From: Streptomyces sp. adm13(2018)
GTDB taxonomy: Bacteria > Actinomycetota > Actinomycetes > Streptomycetales > Streptomycetaceae
Reading direction: 5' to 3'
Assembly: GCF_008042145.1 (NCBI RefSeq)
Contig: NZ_RDBH01000114.1
Span: forward strand, 144,622-190,735
Length of the DNA stretch: 46,114 nt
Positions 15,572 through 26,417 of the stretch are shown here, piece by piece. The translations under genes were made by a program, and so were the position numbers. The notes beneath the pieces are model-generated. The model saw only the letters and a program-made list of their open reading frames with translations. It ran no database searches and had not been told where the DNA came from. Position 1 is the stretch's first letter, and each line of letters opens with the position of its first letter.

Positions 15572-15753
15572 AGCGAGTGAAGTGTAACCAACCTCGTCCC
15601 GGCCCAGGTCGGAAATCTCACCCCGGTCGGACTGCTGACAGATCCCCCGGCGGCAGGTAGCGTCACGTGCAGTTCATCCAGGTGGACTAGACCTCAATCC
15701 TTCCTTTACTCGGATCGTCCGGCACGTTCCTGCCGGTGAAGGGACACATCACC

Positions 15754-16851
<1,098 letters not shown>

Positions 16852-16881
16852 CCTCCGGCGGGAGAACCGCTCCGGCACGGC

Positions 16882-16920
16882 CGAACGACCCCGCATCCCC
16901 CGTGGATGCGGGGTCGTTCG
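16882..16920 (+). terminator. Terminator of msiK
   Basis: A 17-bp perfect stem (CGAACGACCCCGCATCC with its complement) and a 5-nt loop, 30 nt after the stop codon. Confidence 0.9.
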
Positions 16921-17082
16921 CCATGGTGGAGGACGCCAAGGGGTTTATCCGACAGAACCCCGGCATTCCCGGCCCCGCAGCACCCTCCGCGTCAACACGG
17001 AATTCGAAAAGCCACTTCGAACCATCCCCCGCGAGAGTGACTAAATGTCGCCATATCACTACCGGCCGCTACGCTCGCCTGC

Positions 17083-17493
17083 GTGACGCCTACTGCCCGC
17101 CGAATCGGCCGCTCTCTCGCCCTCGTCCTGCCCGTCGTCCTGGTCCTCTCGGGAACGCTCGCGGTGTCCGCCGTTCCGTGGGCCGGCGAGGACGCCGGGA
17201 CCCAGCTGACGGCCTCCTCCTCCGAGGTCTCCGTCCCGGCCAAGTCCCGTGCCCCGCAGGACGTTCTGCGCGACCAGCTCCTCGCCGAGCTCCAGGAGAA
17301 GGACCCCGGGGTCGCCCTCACGCACCTCCAGCGCGAGGTGGAGAACCGGCCCTCCCTCGCCAAGCACTGCATGTCCATCGCCCGTTCCCTCGGCCGCGCC
17401 GCCGTCGAGCAGTACGGCCCCTCCCGCGCCCAGGGCTTCTCGCGGCCCGTGTGCGACACCTCGTACGCGACCGGCGTGATGCGCGCGAGCTGA
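17083..17493 (+). CDS. Small exported protein of unknown function
   Basis: A 136-aa protein from GTG 17083. Residues 8-30 form a signal peptide or membrane anchor (SLALVLPVVLVLSGTLAVSA) after a basic start. The rest is an ordered, helix-rich domain (DVLRDQLLAELQEKDPGVAL, SLAKHCMSIARSLGRAAVEQYG) with two cysteines (C105 and C126 approximately) that could form a disulfide. A -10-like TACGCT at 17070-17075, 7 nt before the start, suggests a leaderless transcript. I do not recognise the family; it looks like a conserved actinobacterial secreted protein. Confidence 0.75.
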   Translation: MTPTARRIGRSLALVLPVVLVLSGTLAVSAVPWAGEDAGTQLTASSSEVSVPAKSRAPQDVLRDQLLAELQEKDPGVALTHLQREVENRPSLAKHCMSIARSLGRAAVEQYGPSRAQGFSRPVCDTSYATGVMRAS

Positions 17494-17587
17494 GCGACGA
17501 CGCCGAAGCGACGACGCTGAGCCACGACGCGCGTCCGGCCGTCGGCTGTCCGACCGCCGGACGTACGGGGCGCCTATCGTTCCCCGT

Positions 17588-18304
17588 ATGCACACCTCTC
17601 CGACACAGGCCGTGGTCCTGGCGGGCGGCCAGGGCTCACGGCTCCGCCCGTACACCGACGACCGCCCCAAGCCGATGGTCGAGATCCCGGGCACCGGGAC
17701 CCCGATCATCGGCCATCAGCTTTCCTGGCTCGCCGCCGAGGGCGTGACCGACGCCGTCGTCTCCTGCGGCCACCTCGCCGAGGTGCTCCAGGAGTGGCTG
17801 GAGAGCGCCGACCTCCCGCTCAAGGTGACCACGGTCGTCGAGACCGAGCCGCTGGGCCGCGGCGGCGGCCTCAAGTACGCCGCCGCGCACCTGCCCGCGC
17901 CGGACCGGCCCTGGTACGCCACCAACGGCGACATCTGGACCCGTTTCTCGCTGCGCGAGATGGCCGCCTTCCACGACGAGCGCGACGCCCTCGCCACCCT
18001 CGCCCTGGCCCGCCCCCGCATCCCCTGGGGCGCCGTCGAGACCGACACCTTCGGCCACATCACCGACTTCGTCGAGGCGCCGCCGTCGCCGTACCTCATC
18101 AACGCCGGCGTGTACGTCTTCTCCGCGGCCTTCACGGACCTCCTCCCGGACCTGGGCGACCACGAGCGCACCACGTTCCCCCGGCTCGCCCGCGAGAAGC
18201 GGCTGGCCGGCTTCCCGCTGCCCCAGGGCGCCTACTGGCGGGCCATCGACACCGCCAAGGACCTCACCGAGGCCGCCAAGGAGCTCGCCGCGCAGCGCGG
18301 ATGA
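17588..18304 (+). CDS. Sugar nucleotidyltransferase family protein
   Basis: A 238-aa protein with the nucleotidyltransferase signature VVLAGGQGSRLRPYTDDRPKPM at the N-terminus (Gly-rich loop and activating Lys). It also has NGDIW near residue 116 as the metal-binding Asp, and NAGVYVFS plus the C-terminal YWRAIDTAKDL typical of sugar-1-phosphate guanylyl/thymidylyltransferases. No left-handed beta-helix acyltransferase domain is present, so this is the short form. Substrate is unknown; mannose-1-phosphate or glucose-1-phosphate are plausible. TATCGT at 17574-17579 lies 8 nt before the ATG, consistent with a leaderless mRNA. It converges on the DoxX gene through a shared terminator. Confidence 0.85.
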   Translation: MHTSPTQAVVLAGGQGSRLRPYTDDRPKPMVEIPGTGTPIIGHQLSWLAAEGVTDAVVSCGHLAEVLQEWLESADLPLKVTTVVETEPLGRGGGLKYAAAHLPAPDRPWYATNGDIWTRFSLREMAAFHDERDALATLALARPRIPWGAVETDTFGHITDFVEAPPSPYLINAGVYVFSAAFTDLLPDLGDHERTTFPRLAREKRLAGFPLPQGAYWRAIDTAKDLTEAAKELAAQRG

Positions 18305-18340
18305 CCTTCCACCCCGGCAGCGGACGCGTCGGCACACGGA

Positions 18341-18376
18341 GAAGGGCGGCGCCGCCCGAAAGCGGTGCCGCCCTTC
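18341..18376. terminator. Bidirectional terminator between nucleotidyltransferase and DoxX genes
   Basis: A 14-bp stem with one G-U pair (GAAGGGCGGCGCCG with its partner) and an 8-nt loop between two convergent genes. Confidence 0.85.
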
Positions 18377-18431
18377 GCCGTGCTGCGAGCGTCCTACGGG
18401 GTCTCAGCCCAGCCGTCCGCAGATCGGGGTC

Positions 18432-20060
18432 TCAACCCAGCAGTCCGCCGATCGGGTTCTTCGCCCCGCCGCCGCCCGAGGTCGAGCCGCTCTCCGACGG
18501 CGTGCCCGTCGAGCCGCCGCCGGAGCCGCCGCCCGAGGTCGAGCCGCCCGAAGAGCTGCCGCCCGTGGTGCTCGGGGTGTCGCTGGTGGACGGCGGCGGC
18601 TCCGGGTCGGACCGGGTGGGCGTGCGGCTTCCGCCGCCCCCGCCGGTGCCCGTGCCCGCGCCCTGCGTGGCCGTCGGACGCTGCTCCTGGGTCCGGGTGG
18701 CCTCGCGGGTCTTCTCGGTGGGCCGGGTCGCCTCCCGCGTCGCCTCGCGCTCGGCCGGGGCGGCGCTGGTCGCGGCCGGCGTCGGCGCGGTGGAGGCCTT
18801 CTCGGAGGGGGCGCGGCGCGTCGGCTCGGTGGGGAGCGGCCGGCCCGGGAGGTGGTTGATCGGGTCGTCGTTGGGGCCGGGAACGGTGACCATCTCGGTG
18901 GAGCGGACGGCGCCGCCGAGGACGGAGCCGATGAGGAGGGTGAGGCCGACGACGACCGCGGCGACCAGGCTGCTGCGGCGCATGACGCGGCGGCGCAGGT
19001 CCCACAGGTCGGCGCGCGGGCCGAGGGTGCGCCAGGCCTCGCCGGCGAGGCGGCCGTCGATCGAGTAGACGGGGGCGCCGGCGATGATCAGCGGCGACCA
19101 GGCGGCCAGGAAGATGATGTCGGCGGAGTCGTAGACGGGGACGGTCCGCCAGCTGACCGTGAGGAGCAGCGCGGCGGAGAGCAGTGCGCCGACGACGGCG
19201 GCGACGCGCTGCCAGAGGCCGAGGACGGTGAGGACACCGACGACGACCTGGAGGAAGGCGACGGTGAGTCCGGCGCCGACCGGGTGCTGGAGGGCGAAGT
19301 CGCGGAGGGGTTCGGCGAGGGGCCAGGGGTGCAGGGAGTTGAGCCACTTCACCATGGAGCCGCGCTCGCCGCCGTCGAAGTAGACGGGGTCGCAGAGCTT
19401 GCCCATGCCCGCGTAGATGGAGATGAAGCCGAGGAAGACGCGGAGCGGGAGGAGGACGACGCCGAGGTTCATCCGGCGGCCGGGGTAGTAGGCGTGCCGG
19501 ACGTTGTCCTGCCCGTGGCGCTGCGCGGACCGGCCCTCCGGCTTCTCCTCGTGCGCGCCCGACTCGTACGCGCCCGCGCCGGGTCCGTCGGTCTCGGGGC
19601 GGAGCTCGTACAGGTCGTCGTAGGCGCCCTCGGCGCGGCGCATCGGCGGCAGCAGGGGGCCGGAGTCGGCGGGCAGCACGGGGGTGGGCATGGTGTCGTC
19701 GATGCGCGGGATGGCCTGGGTGGCGCCGCCGTCCAGGCCGGCGAGGCCCGGGCGGCCGCCCACCGGCTCCAGCGTGGAGACGGAGGATTCCCGTACGGCT
19801 TGGAGGAGGCCGGTCGCGCCCGGGGAGGACTTTCCGGTCCACACGACGGGACGACGGCGCGGTCCGCCCGCTCCTGCCCCGGCCCCGGACAGGGCTGCGG
19901 TGCGGGCGCCGGCGCCGATCTTCGGCGGGGCGGGCGCGAGCCGCACACGGAAGCTGGCGTGGTTCACGATCACCTGGGCGGGATCGGAATCCACCTTGAC
20001 CATGCTCAACGCGGGCTGATCGTCGAACCCCGGCCGGGGCGTTCTGGTGTCCACACTCAT
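18432..20060 (-). CDS. DoxX-family membrane protein with long disordered ends
   Basis: A 542-aa protein from ATG 20060. The N-terminal ~195 residues are low-complexity and hydrophilic. The central part is a DoxX domain: LRVFLGFISIYAGMGKLCDP, then several membrane segments (VAFLQVVVGVLTVLGLW, VVGALLSAALLLTVSW, IIFLAAWSPLIIAG). After a basic region comes a further membrane segment (VAAVVVGLTLLIGSVLGG), followed by about 140 residues of Pro/Thr/Ala then Ser/Gly repeats. DoxX proteins are linked to redox and thiol stress in actinobacteria, but no substrate can be assigned. The extreme tails are typical of Streptomyces surface-exposed membrane proteins. Confidence 0.82.
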   Translation of the reverse strand: MSVDTRTPRPGFDDQPALSMVKVDSDPAQVIVNHASFRVRLAPAPPKIGAGARTAALSGAGAGAGGPRRRPVVWTGKSSPGATGLLQAVRESSVSTLEPVGGRPGLAGLDGGATQAIPRIDDTMPTPVLPADSGPLLPPMRRAEGAYDDLYELRPETDGPGAGAYESGAHEEKPEGRSAQRHGQDNVRHAYYPGRRMNLGVVLLPLRVFLGFISIYAGMGKLCDPVYFDGGERGSMVKWLNSLHPWPLAEPLRDFALQHPVGAGLTVAFLQVVVGVLTVLGLWQRVAAVVGALLSAALLLTVSWRTVPVYDSADIIFLAAWSPLIIAGAPVYSIDGRLAGEAWRTLGPRADLWDLRRRVMRRSSLVAAVVVGLTLLIGSVLGGAVRSTEMVTVPGPNDDPINHLPGRPLPTEPTRRAPSEKASTAPTPAATSAAPAEREATREATRPTEKTREATRTQEQRPTATQGAGTGTGGGGGSRTPTRSDPEPPPSTSDTPSTTGGSSSGGSTSGGGSGGGSTGTPSESGSTSGGGGAKNPIGGLLG

Positions 20061-20168
20061 CTAACCGAGTGATCTGGGTTTAGGACACTGCCTTGACGGC
20101 TCGCAAATGTCCGAGACCCGTCAAGATCACGCCACGGCCGGGGCCGGGAACCGACTACCGGCCCGGTG

Positions 20169-21128
20169 TCAGCGGGCCATCCGGCGGCGGGCCGCCTCGT
20201 AGAGCACGACACCGGCCGCGACACCGGCGTTCAGCGACTCGGCGCCGCCCGGCATGGGGATGCGGACGAGGAAGTCGCAGGTCTCGCCGACGAGGCGGGA
20301 CAGGCCCTTGCCCTCGGAGCCGACGACGATGACGACCGGGCCGCCGAGCTCCTCCAGCTCGTGCACCTCGCGGTCGCCGTCGGCGGCGAGGCCGACGACC
20401 GTGACGCCGGCCTTCTGGTACTGCTCCAGGCAGCGCGTCAGATTGGTGGCGCGGGCGACCGGGGTACGGGCGGCGGTGCCGGCCGAGGTCTTCCACGCAC
20501 CGGCGGTCATGCCGGCGGCGCGGCGCTCGGGGACGACGACGCCGTGGCCGCCGAAGGCGGAGACGGAGCGGACGACGGCTCCGAGGTTGCGCGGGTCGGT
20601 GACGCCGTCGAGGGCGACGATCAGCGGGTCGTCGTGGTCGTCGAACGCGGCCGTGACGAGGTCCTCGGGGTGCGCGTACTCGTACGGCGGGACCTGGAGG
20701 ACGAGGCCCTGGTGGTTCAGGCCGTTCGTCATCCGGTCGAGCTCGGGGCGCGGCGCCTCCATGATGTTGATGTTGCCGCGGCCGGTGGCGAGGTTCAGGG
20801 CCTCGCGCACGCGCTCGTCGTTGTCGATGAACTGCTGCACGTACAGCGTCGAGGCGGGCACGCCGTCGCGGAGGGCCTCGAAGACCGGGTTGCGGCCGAC
20901 GACCATCTCGGACTGACCCTTGCCGCCGCGGCGGACGACGGGCTTGCGCTTGGCCACGTTGCGGGCCATCGCGTTGGAGACGCGGAACGCCTTGTGGCCC
21001 TTGCGGTTCTCGGCCTTGGGGGTCGGGCCCTTGCCTTCGAGGCCCTTGCGCCGCTGGCCACCGCTGCCGACCGTCGCACCCTTCTTGTTCGACGTGCGAC
21101 GGTTCCTGCGCTGGCTGTTCCCGGCCAT
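20169..21128 (-). CDS. rlmB: 23S rRNA (guanosine-2'-O-)-methyltransferase RlmB
   Basis: A 319-aa SPOUT methyltransferase. The start at ATG 21128 is preceded by AGAGGAAACAGG; the frame stays open further upstream but there overlaps the cysS 3' end. The first ~75 residues are a basic extension ([13 protein letters not shown]). [13 protein letters not shown] starts the substrate-binding domain. The SPOUT knot follows with [32 protein letters not shown] and [16 protein letters not shown]. It methylates the 2'-O of G2251-type guanosine in 23S rRNA. It is linked to cysS, as in many actinobacteria. Confidence 0.92.
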   Translation of the reverse strand: MAGNSQRRNRRTSNKKGATVGSGGQRRKGLEGKGPTPKAENRKGHKAFRVSNAMARNVAKRKPVVRRGGKGQSEMVVGRNPVFEALRDGVPASTLYVQQFIDNDERVREALNLATGRGNINIMEAPRPELDRMTNGLNHQGLVLQVPPYEYAHPEDLVTAAFDDHDDPLIVALDGVTDPRNLGAVVRSVSAFGGHGVVVPERRAAGMTAGAWKTSAGTAARTPVARATNLTRCLEQYQKAGVTVVGLAADGDREVHELEELGGPVVIVVGSEGKGLSRLVGETCDFLVRIPMPGGAESLNAGVAAGVVLYEAARRRMAR

Positions 21129-21204
21129 GACTACCTGTTTCCTCTGCTGACGTACAAAGTCTGTAACTGAAGTGTGCCGCCCGGGGGCCCGAGCGGCACG
21201 TCTT

Positions 21205-22602
21205 CTAACGGTTGCCCAGCGTCCAGCGGGGGCCGTCGGGGCTGTCCTCGATGGCGAGACCGGACTGTCCCAGCTGGTCACGGATCGCGTCCGCGGTCGC
21301 CCAGTCCTTGCGCTCGCGCGCCGACTCCCGCTGCTGGAGCACGAGCCGTACGAGGGTGTCGACGGCGCCGTGGAGCTCGCCGCCGCCACCGCCCTCCTCG
21401 GCCCAGTGCGGGTCGAGCGGGTCCAGGCCGAGGACGCCGAGCATGGCCCGGACCTCGGCGAGGCGGGCGATGGCCTCGTCCTTGTCGTCCGCGGCGAGGG
21501 CGCTGTTGCCCTGCCGGACGGTGGTGTGGATGATCGCGAGCGCGTGCGGCACGCCCAGGTCGTCGTCCATGGCCTCGGCGAAGGCCGGCGGGACCTCGGC
21601 GGCGGGGGCGACGTCCTTGCCGGCCTTCTCGGTGGCGCGCTGGACGAAGCCCTCGATGCGGCCGAACGCCGACTCGGCCTCGCGCAGGGACTCCTCGCTG
21701 TACTCGATCATCGACCGGTAGTGCGGGGTGCCCAGGTAGTAGCGGAGGACGATGGGGCGCCAGTTCTTCACCATCTCGGACACCAGCACGCTGTTGCCGA
21801 GCGACTTCGACATCTTCTCGCCGCTCATGGTGACCCAGGCGTTGTGCACCCAGTACTGGGCGAAGGAGTCACCGAAGGCCTTGGCCTGGGCGATCTCGTT
21901 CTCGTGGTGCGGGAAGATCAGGTCGAGGCCGCCGCCGTGGATGTCGAAGGCGGAGCCGAGGTACTTGTGGGCCATCGCCGAGCACTCCAGGTGCCAGCCG
22001 GGGCGGCCGCGGCCCCACGGGGTCTCCCAGTCGGGCTCGCCCGGCTTGGTCGCCTTCCACATGGCGAAGTCCCGGGGGTCGCGCTTTCCGGCGACGCCCT
22101 CGTCGGGCTGGCGGAGGTCGTCGATGTCCTGGTTCGACAGCTCCAGGTAGCCCGGGAAGGAGCGCACGTCGAAGTAGACGCTGCCGTCGGCCTCGTACGC
22201 GTGACCGCGCTCGATGAGGCCGCGCATCATCTCGATCATCTCGGGGACGTGCCCGGTGGCACGCGGCTCGTAGCTCGGCGGCAGGCAACCCAGCGCCTCG
22301 TAGCCGGAGTTGAACGCGCGCTCGTTCTCGAAGCCGATGGACCACCAGGGGCGGTCCTGCTCGGCACCCTTCCTGATGATCTTGTCGTCGATGTCGGTGA
22401 CGTTGCGGATGAACGTGACGTCGTAGCCGCGGTACGCGAACCAGCGGCGCATGATGTCGAAGTTCAGCCCCGAACGGATGTGGCCGATGTGCGGGGCCGC
22501 CTGGACGGTGGCACCACAGAGGTAGATCGAGACCTGGCCCGGCGTGAGCGGGGTGAAGTCACGGATCTGCCGGGCGCTGGTGTCGTACAGGCGAATAGTC
22601 AC
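21205..22602 (-). CDS. cysS: Cysteinyl-tRNA synthetase
   Basis: A 465-aa class I synthetase from GTG 22602. The HIGH-type motif is [12 protein letters not shown], the KMSKS motif is [10 protein letters not shown], and zinc ligands are suggested by [21 protein letters not shown] and the HHENE motif. Length is normal. It charges tRNA-Cys in the cytoplasm. A true mycothiol ligase (MshC) has a similar fold, but this copy sits beside rlmB and ispF and has full synthetase length and motif pattern, so CysS is preferred. The short spacing of the GGAG ribosome site leaves the start slightly uncertain. Confidence 0.9.
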   Translation of the reverse strand: MTIRLYDTSARQIRDFTPLTPGQVSIYLCGATVQAAPHIGHIRSGLNFDIMRRWFAYRGYDVTFIRNVTDIDDKIIRKGAEQDRPWWSIGFENERAFNSGYEALGCLPPSYEPRATGHVPEMIEMMRGLIERGHAYEADGSVYFDVRSFPGYLELSNQDIDDLRQPDEGVAGKRDPRDFAMWKATKPGEPDWETPWGRGRPGWHLECSAMAHKYLGSAFDIHGGGLDLIFPHHENEIAQAKAFGDSFAQYWVHNAWVTMSGEKMSKSLGNSVLVSEMVKNWRPIVLRYYLGTPHYRSMIEYSEESLREAESAFGRIEGFVQRATEKAGKDVAPAAEVPPAFAEAMDDDLGVPHALAIIHTTVRQGNSALAADDKDEAIARLAEVRAMLGVLGLDPLDPHWAEEGGGGGELHGAVDTLVRLVLQQRESARERKDWATADAIRDQLGQSGLAIEDSPDGPRWTLGNR

Positions 22603-22669
22603 CACTCCAGGGTAGTGGGCGTGTGGTAGTGCCCCGATACCCGTTCCCCGTCTCCGATGACGTTTTTCA

Positions 22670-22760
22670 CCGGTACCGGTGGATGCCGGTACCGGTGGAT
22701 GCCGGTACCGGTGGATGCCGGTACCGGTGGATGCCGGTACCGGTGGATGCCGGTACCGGT
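22670..22760. repeat. 16-bp minisatellite with ACCGGTACCGGT palindromes
   Basis: Five exact copies of GGATGCCGGTACCGGT (22681-22760) follow a partial sixth (22670-22680). Each repeat centre is the palindrome ACCGGTACCGGT, so six palindromes stand exactly 16 bp apart. It lies between the ispF stop and the cysS start. Confidence 0.9.
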
Positions 22761-22790
22761 GAACGGGACGGCGGGCGTCCCGGAACGCCG

Positions 22791-23318
22791 TCAGGCCCGC
22801 GCCACCGGGTACACGAGGGCGGTCGCCAGCGCCGCGAGGCCCTCCGCACGACCCGTCAGACCGAGGCCGTCGGTGGTGGTGCCGGAGACGGAGACCGGCG
22901 CTCCGGCCGCCTCGCTCAGCGCCTTCTGCGCCTCGTCGCGCCGCTTGCCGACCTTGGGGCGGACGCCGATGACCTGGACGGCGATGTTGCCGATCTCGAA
23001 TCCCTCGGCGCGGACGATCCGGGCGGCCTCGGCGAGCAGGGTGACGCCGGAGGCGCCGGCGTACTCGGGGCGGGAGGTGCCGAAGTGGGCGCCGAGGTCG
23101 CCGATGCCGGCGGCGGAGAAGAGCGCGTCGCAGGCGGCGTGGGCGGCGACGTCGCCGTCGGAGTGCCCGGCGAGGCCGTACCCGTCGCTCGCGGCCTCGT
23201 CCCAGAGGAGGCCCGCGCACCAGAGTTCGCGGCCCTTCTCGAAGGCGTGGACGTCGGTGCCGATGCCGGTACGGGGAAACATCGGCAGTACAGAGGGTGC
23301 GGTCGGCTCAGAAGCCAT
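22791..23318 (-). CDS. ispF: 2-C-methyl-D-erythritol 2,4-cyclodiphosphate synthase
   Basis: A 175-aa protein, MEP pathway enzyme forming the cyclodiphosphate in isoprenoid synthesis. [11 protein letters not shown] provides the Asp-x-His zinc ligands, GHSDGDV the next His and Asp, and [21 protein letters not shown] the substrate site. About 12 extra N-terminal residues precede the conserved start; an internal ATG at 23282 would give the usual length. The gene overlaps ispD by 11 nt. Confidence 0.94.
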   Translation of the reverse strand: MASEPTAPSVLPMFPRTGIGTDVHAFEKGRELWCAGLLWDEAASDGYGLAGHSDGDVAAHAACDALFSAAGIGDLGAHFGTSRPEYAGASGVTLLAEAARIVRAEGFEIGNIAVQVIGVRPKVGKRRDEAQKALSEAAGAPVSVSGTTTDGLGLTGRAEGLAALATALVYPVARA

Positions 23319-24063
23319 CGTTGGCCCTCCTGCGGGCGAGTACGGCCTCGGCGAGGACGAGGTCGAGGGGGCGGGTCACCTTGAAGGCCTCCTCGTGGCC
23401 GGGCACGACGACGACGGGCGCGCCGAGCCGCTCGACCATACCGGCGTCGTCGGTGGCCCCCTCGCCGGTGAGGGCGACGGTGGCGTGGGCGTTCACCAGG
23501 GTGTCGTGGTCGAAGCCCTGGGGGGTCTGGACGGCGCGGAGCCGGGCTCGTACCGGGGTGGCGACGACCTGCTCGGGGTCACCCGCCCTCTCGGCCGGCT
23601 CGACCTCCTTGACGGTGTCGGCGACGGGGAGCGCGGGGACGACGGCGACGGCCCCGTCCCGGACGGCCTCGATGACCGCGTCCACGGTGTCGACGGGGAC
23701 GAGCGGGCGGGCGGCGTCGTGGACGAGGACGGTGGTGATGCCCTCGGGGAGCGCGTCGAGCCCGAGGCGCACGGACTCCTGGCGGGTGTCGCCGCCGGGG
23801 ACGACGAGGTAGTCGGTGCGCTCGGGGAGGGCGTGGGCGTCGAGGAGGTTCTTGACCTCGGCGGCTCCGGCGCCGTCGGGGGGAGCGACCACGACGACGA
23901 GCGAGACCGCGCGGGAGGCGGCCATCGCGCGGACGGCGTGGATGAGCATGGGGGTGCCGTTCAGCGGGCGCAGCGCCTTGGGGGCGCCCGGACCGAGGCG
24001 TACGCCCCGTCCGGCCGCCGGGATCACCACGGCGGTACGAGAAGGACGCGCTTCGTCTGACAT
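23308..24063 (-). CDS. ispD: 2-C-methyl-D-erythritol 4-phosphate cytidylyltransferase
   Basis: A 251-aa protein from ATG 24063, with GGAG 8 nt upstream; the GTG at 24072 is less likely. The Gly-rich loop [23 protein letters not shown], the HDAARPLV motif and RAVQTPQGF define the family. It adds CMP to MEP. It is transcribed with ispF; carD lies 377 bp upstream. Confidence 0.94.
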   Translation of the reverse strand: MSDEARPSRTAVVIPAAGRGVRLGPGAPKALRPLNGTPMLIHAVRAMAASRAVSLVVVVAPPDGAGAAEVKNLLDAHALPERTDYLVVPGGDTRQESVRLGLDALPEGITTVLVHDAARPLVPVDTVDAVIEAVRDGAVAVVPALPVADTVKEVEPAERAGDPEQVVATPVRARLRAVQTPQGFDHDTLVNAHATVALTGEGATDDAGMVERLGAPVVVVPGHEEAFKVTRPLDLVLAEAVLARRRANDGF

Positions 24064-24440
24064 CGGTTGCACTCCGGCAGGTTTGTTTCCGCGGCCGACA
24101 TGGGTATGGCCTCACCGTGCCGGACGCTCCGCCTTGACCGGGCCCTTTCCGTGACGACGGTCGAGGCGTGGGCGCACGCGCACAGGGGTTCGGACGTAAC
24201 AGGGGGAACGAGAGCATACGTACATGAACACGCGTGCGCGAGCGTGCGTACAGGTCATGCTTGTACCCGTACGTACATCGCTCCGGTCGCGAGATCGCTT
24301 CCGAGGCTGCTCGTGGGGCCCGTGGGGTGGTCGTGACATGCCGAAGCGCCCGGCGGCGGCACTGTGTGGATCACAGTTCACCGACGGGCACCGCGGCATC
24401 GCTTCACTTGGTTGCGCGCTCGGATGCCGTCAGAACGCGC
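24064..24440. other. Intergenic region between ispD and carD
   Basis: No gene-like frame was accepted. It contains repeated CGTACATG/CGTACGTACAT-type words around 24210-24280 and probably the ispD promoter, but no element stands out clearly enough to name. Confidence 0.5.
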
Positions 24441-24923
24441 TCAGGACGCGAGGACCTCGTCGAGGAGAGCCTCGGCCTTGTCCTCGTTCGTGTTCTCCGC
24501 GAGGGCCAGCTCGCTGACCAGGATCTGCCGGGCCTTGGCGAGCATGCGCTTCTCACCGGCGGAGAGACCGCGCTCGCGCTCACGCCGCCACAGGTCGCGG
24601 ACTACTTCGGCGACCTTGATGACATCGCCGGAGGCGAGCTTCTCGAGATTTGCCTTGTAGCGACGGGACCAGTTCGTCGGCTCTTCGGCGTACGGCGCGC
24701 GCAGCACCTCGAAGACCCGGTCCAGCCCGTCCTGACCGACTACGTCGCGAACACCGACGAACTCCGCATTGTCCGCCGGCACACGAACCGTCAGGTCGCC
24801 CTGCGCGACCTTGAGCACCAAGTAGGTCTTGTCCACGCCTTTGATCTGGCGAGTTTCGATGGCCTCGATCAGCGCGGCCCCGTGATGGGGATAGACCACG
24901 GTGTCGCCAACCTTGAACGTCAT
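24441..24923 (-). CDS. carD: CarD family RNA polymerase-binding regulator
   Basis: A 160-aa protein. The N-terminal Tudor-like RNAP interaction domain starts [18 protein letters not shown] and includes TYLVLKV; the C-terminal helical DNA-binding part has [18 protein letters not shown] and a basic patch [17 protein letters not shown]. CarD stabilises open complexes at many promoters, including rRNA promoters, and is essential in mycobacteria. GGAAGGGG precedes the ATG at good spacing. Confidence 0.95.
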   Translation of the reverse strand: MTFKVGDTVVYPHHGAALIEAIETRQIKGVDKTYLVLKVAQGDLTVRVPADNAEFVGVRDVVGQDGLDRVFEVLRAPYAEEPTNWSRRYKANLEKLASGDVIKVAEVVRDLWRRERERGLSAGEKRMLAKARQILVSELALAENTNEDKAEALLDEVLAS

Positions 24924-25603
24924 GTGACAGGTACCCCTTCCGTGGCTATCCAGGGTAACACGGATTCGGCTTCTTCTGAATGGCGTTTTCGCAGGTCAGG
25001 GCATATCTCGGGGCTTGACAACGGTGACACGGACGTGCTGCGACGGGCTTCCGGAAGGCGGTATTCGCAGGTCGGAGCCGCTGTGCGGACGGAGAGAAAC
25101 GCGCACGTTACACCTACCCGAACCCTCACAAGAGAGACCCGATGTCCCGTTTTGTCCGGTTGGGAGTGCCCTTCCCAACGTACTCCGTTCGAGGATCGTC
25201 CACCCGTACGGATGCATCACGGGGTGATTCCCGTAATTGATCAGTGGACGCCGGTCAGGAATTTTCGTAGGCGTGGCTCCGTGAATGCGGCGTGGCCCCC
25301 GAATTGATCAAGGCGGTTATGTGAACAACAGGTCAATGGGTCGTGATCCGGCCACGGCGGCCGACGCGCGAAAGCGGCGGGGGCCGTCCGGCGACCTCGT
25401 CCGCGGCGACCCCGTGGCCGGTAAGGGGCGGGTCGGGTGCGGGACGGAGAGTGCGGCTCGGTAACCTGAGCGCGCTGACACACCCTTGGCCCGTCTGCTG
25501 ACACACCTTCAGCCGGTCCTCGGTCCTGTCGTCGGTCTGTGGTTCCACAACTGTCCGAAGCCTGTCCGTAGCCTGTCCGTACGTCCTAGGAGATGCCGCC
25601 GCC
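24924..25603. other. Long intergenic region upstream of carD and lipoprotein gene
   Basis: About 680 bp without a convincing gene; frames of 60-90 codons here lack ribosome sites and family features. It must hold the carD promoter and that of the plus-strand lipoprotein gene. A TTGACA at 25015-25020 has no good -10 at standard spacing. A triple 11-bp repeat lies at its right end (25551-25583). Confidence 0.5.
25551..25583. repeat. Three tandem 11-bp repeats upstream of lipoprotein gene
   Basis: CTGTCCGAAGC, CTGTCCGTAGC and CTGTCCGTACG follow each other without spacers. The 11-bp period puts each unit on the same face of the helix, as in direct-repeat operators of response regulators. Confidence 0.7.
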
Positions 25604-26245
25604 GTGAGCCGCAGCCTTCGACGCGGCGCCCTCGCCGCTACCGCCATCGTTCTCTCCGTCGCCGCGCTGTCCGCCTGTGGTGCGGGCAACGACGCGCAGA
25701 CGCTCGGCGTCAAGCCGGACAACGCCGCCGTCACGGTGGACGACGTCAAGATCCAGAACGCGCTGGTGATCACCCAGCCCCTGGACGTGGCCAAGGGCCC
25801 GGCCGTCGTCTCGGCCACCGTCTTCAACAACGGCGACAAGCCCCAGACCCTCGAGTCGATCACCCTGCCGGGCAGCACCGGCACGGCCGTGGCGCTCAAG
25901 GCCGCCTCCGGCGCCGGGCCGATCGTCGTCCCGGCCTTCGGCTCGGTCGTCATCGGCGGCGAGGGCAACGCCTCCGCGGTCATCGCGAACGGCAGCGAGG
26001 CCACCCGCGACGGCGACGCGCAGAAGGTCGTCTTCAAGCTGAGCCGGACCGGCGACGTGGGCCTGAGCGCCTTCGTGGTCCCGGCCGCCAGCTACTTCAA
26101 GGACTTCGGCCCCACCATCCTCCCGGCTCCCCCGGGCGCCCAGCCGACCGCCACCGCCTCGCCCTCGGGCGCGGCCGAGGGCGGGCACGGCGGCGAGGCC
26201 TCCGGCGAGCCGTCGGGCGAGGCGAGCCACGCGGCCGGCCACTGA
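25604..26245 (+). CDS. Exported lipoprotein with beta-sandwich domain
   Basis: A 213-aa protein from GTG 25604. A lipobox LSAC at residues 22-25 follows a basic start and hydrophobic core, so mature C25 would be lipidated and the protein sits outside the membrane. Residues 40-165 are a beta-sandwich (VDDVKIQNALVITQP, ATVFNNGDKPQTLESITLPG) resembling DUF461/PCu(A)C copper-chaperone-like proteins, but the metal-binding Met/His set is not obvious. The C-terminus is a disordered His/Glu/Gly-rich tail. The start overlaps the stop of a four-codon mini-frame at 25593. Confidence 0.82.
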   Translation: MSRSLRRGALAATAIVLSVAALSACGAGNDAQTLGVKPDNAAVTVDDVKIQNALVITQPLDVAKGPAVVSATVFNNGDKPQTLESITLPGSTGTAVALKAASGAGPIVVPAFGSVVIGGEGNASAVIANGSEATRDGDAQKVVFKLSRTGDVGLSAFVVPAASYFKDFGPTILPAPPGAQPTATASPSGAAEGGHGGEASGEPSGEASHAAGH

Positions 26246-26263
26246 CCCGTACGCACGCATGCG

Positions 26264-26306
26264 CGCCGAAGGGCGCCCTCCCCACCCGGGAGGGCGCCCT
26301 TCGGCG
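26264..26306 (+). terminator. Strong terminator after lipoprotein gene
   Basis: A 19-bp perfect stem (CGCCGAAGGGCGCCCTCCC with its complement) and a 5-nt loop. Confidence 0.9.
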
Positions 26307-26417
26307 TACGTGCGGGCCGGTCGTGGACGGGCGGCCGGGGCCGGCCGGCTACGGGCGTCGTGGCCGGCCTGGGGCGCGGTCGTCGTCCGCGGTGACCGGC
26401 CCGCTTCGGGCTCTCGT

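Noticed and set aside
22670..22760. CRISPR-like array
   Set aside because: Repeats are directly adjacent without spacers and no cas genes are near; it is a minisatellite.
22657..23200. Plus-strand frame with GCRYRWMPVPVDA repeats
   Set aside because: The protein repeats are only the 16-bp DNA array translated; the frame lies antisense to ispF.
24363..24380. CRP-like site TGTGTGGATCACA
   Set aside because: Half-site spacing does not match TGTGA-N6-TCACA.
25015..25227. Possible small gene in the carD/lipoprotein gap
   Set aside because: No ribosome site, no recognisable family and odd composition; overlaps an unrelated minus-strand frame.
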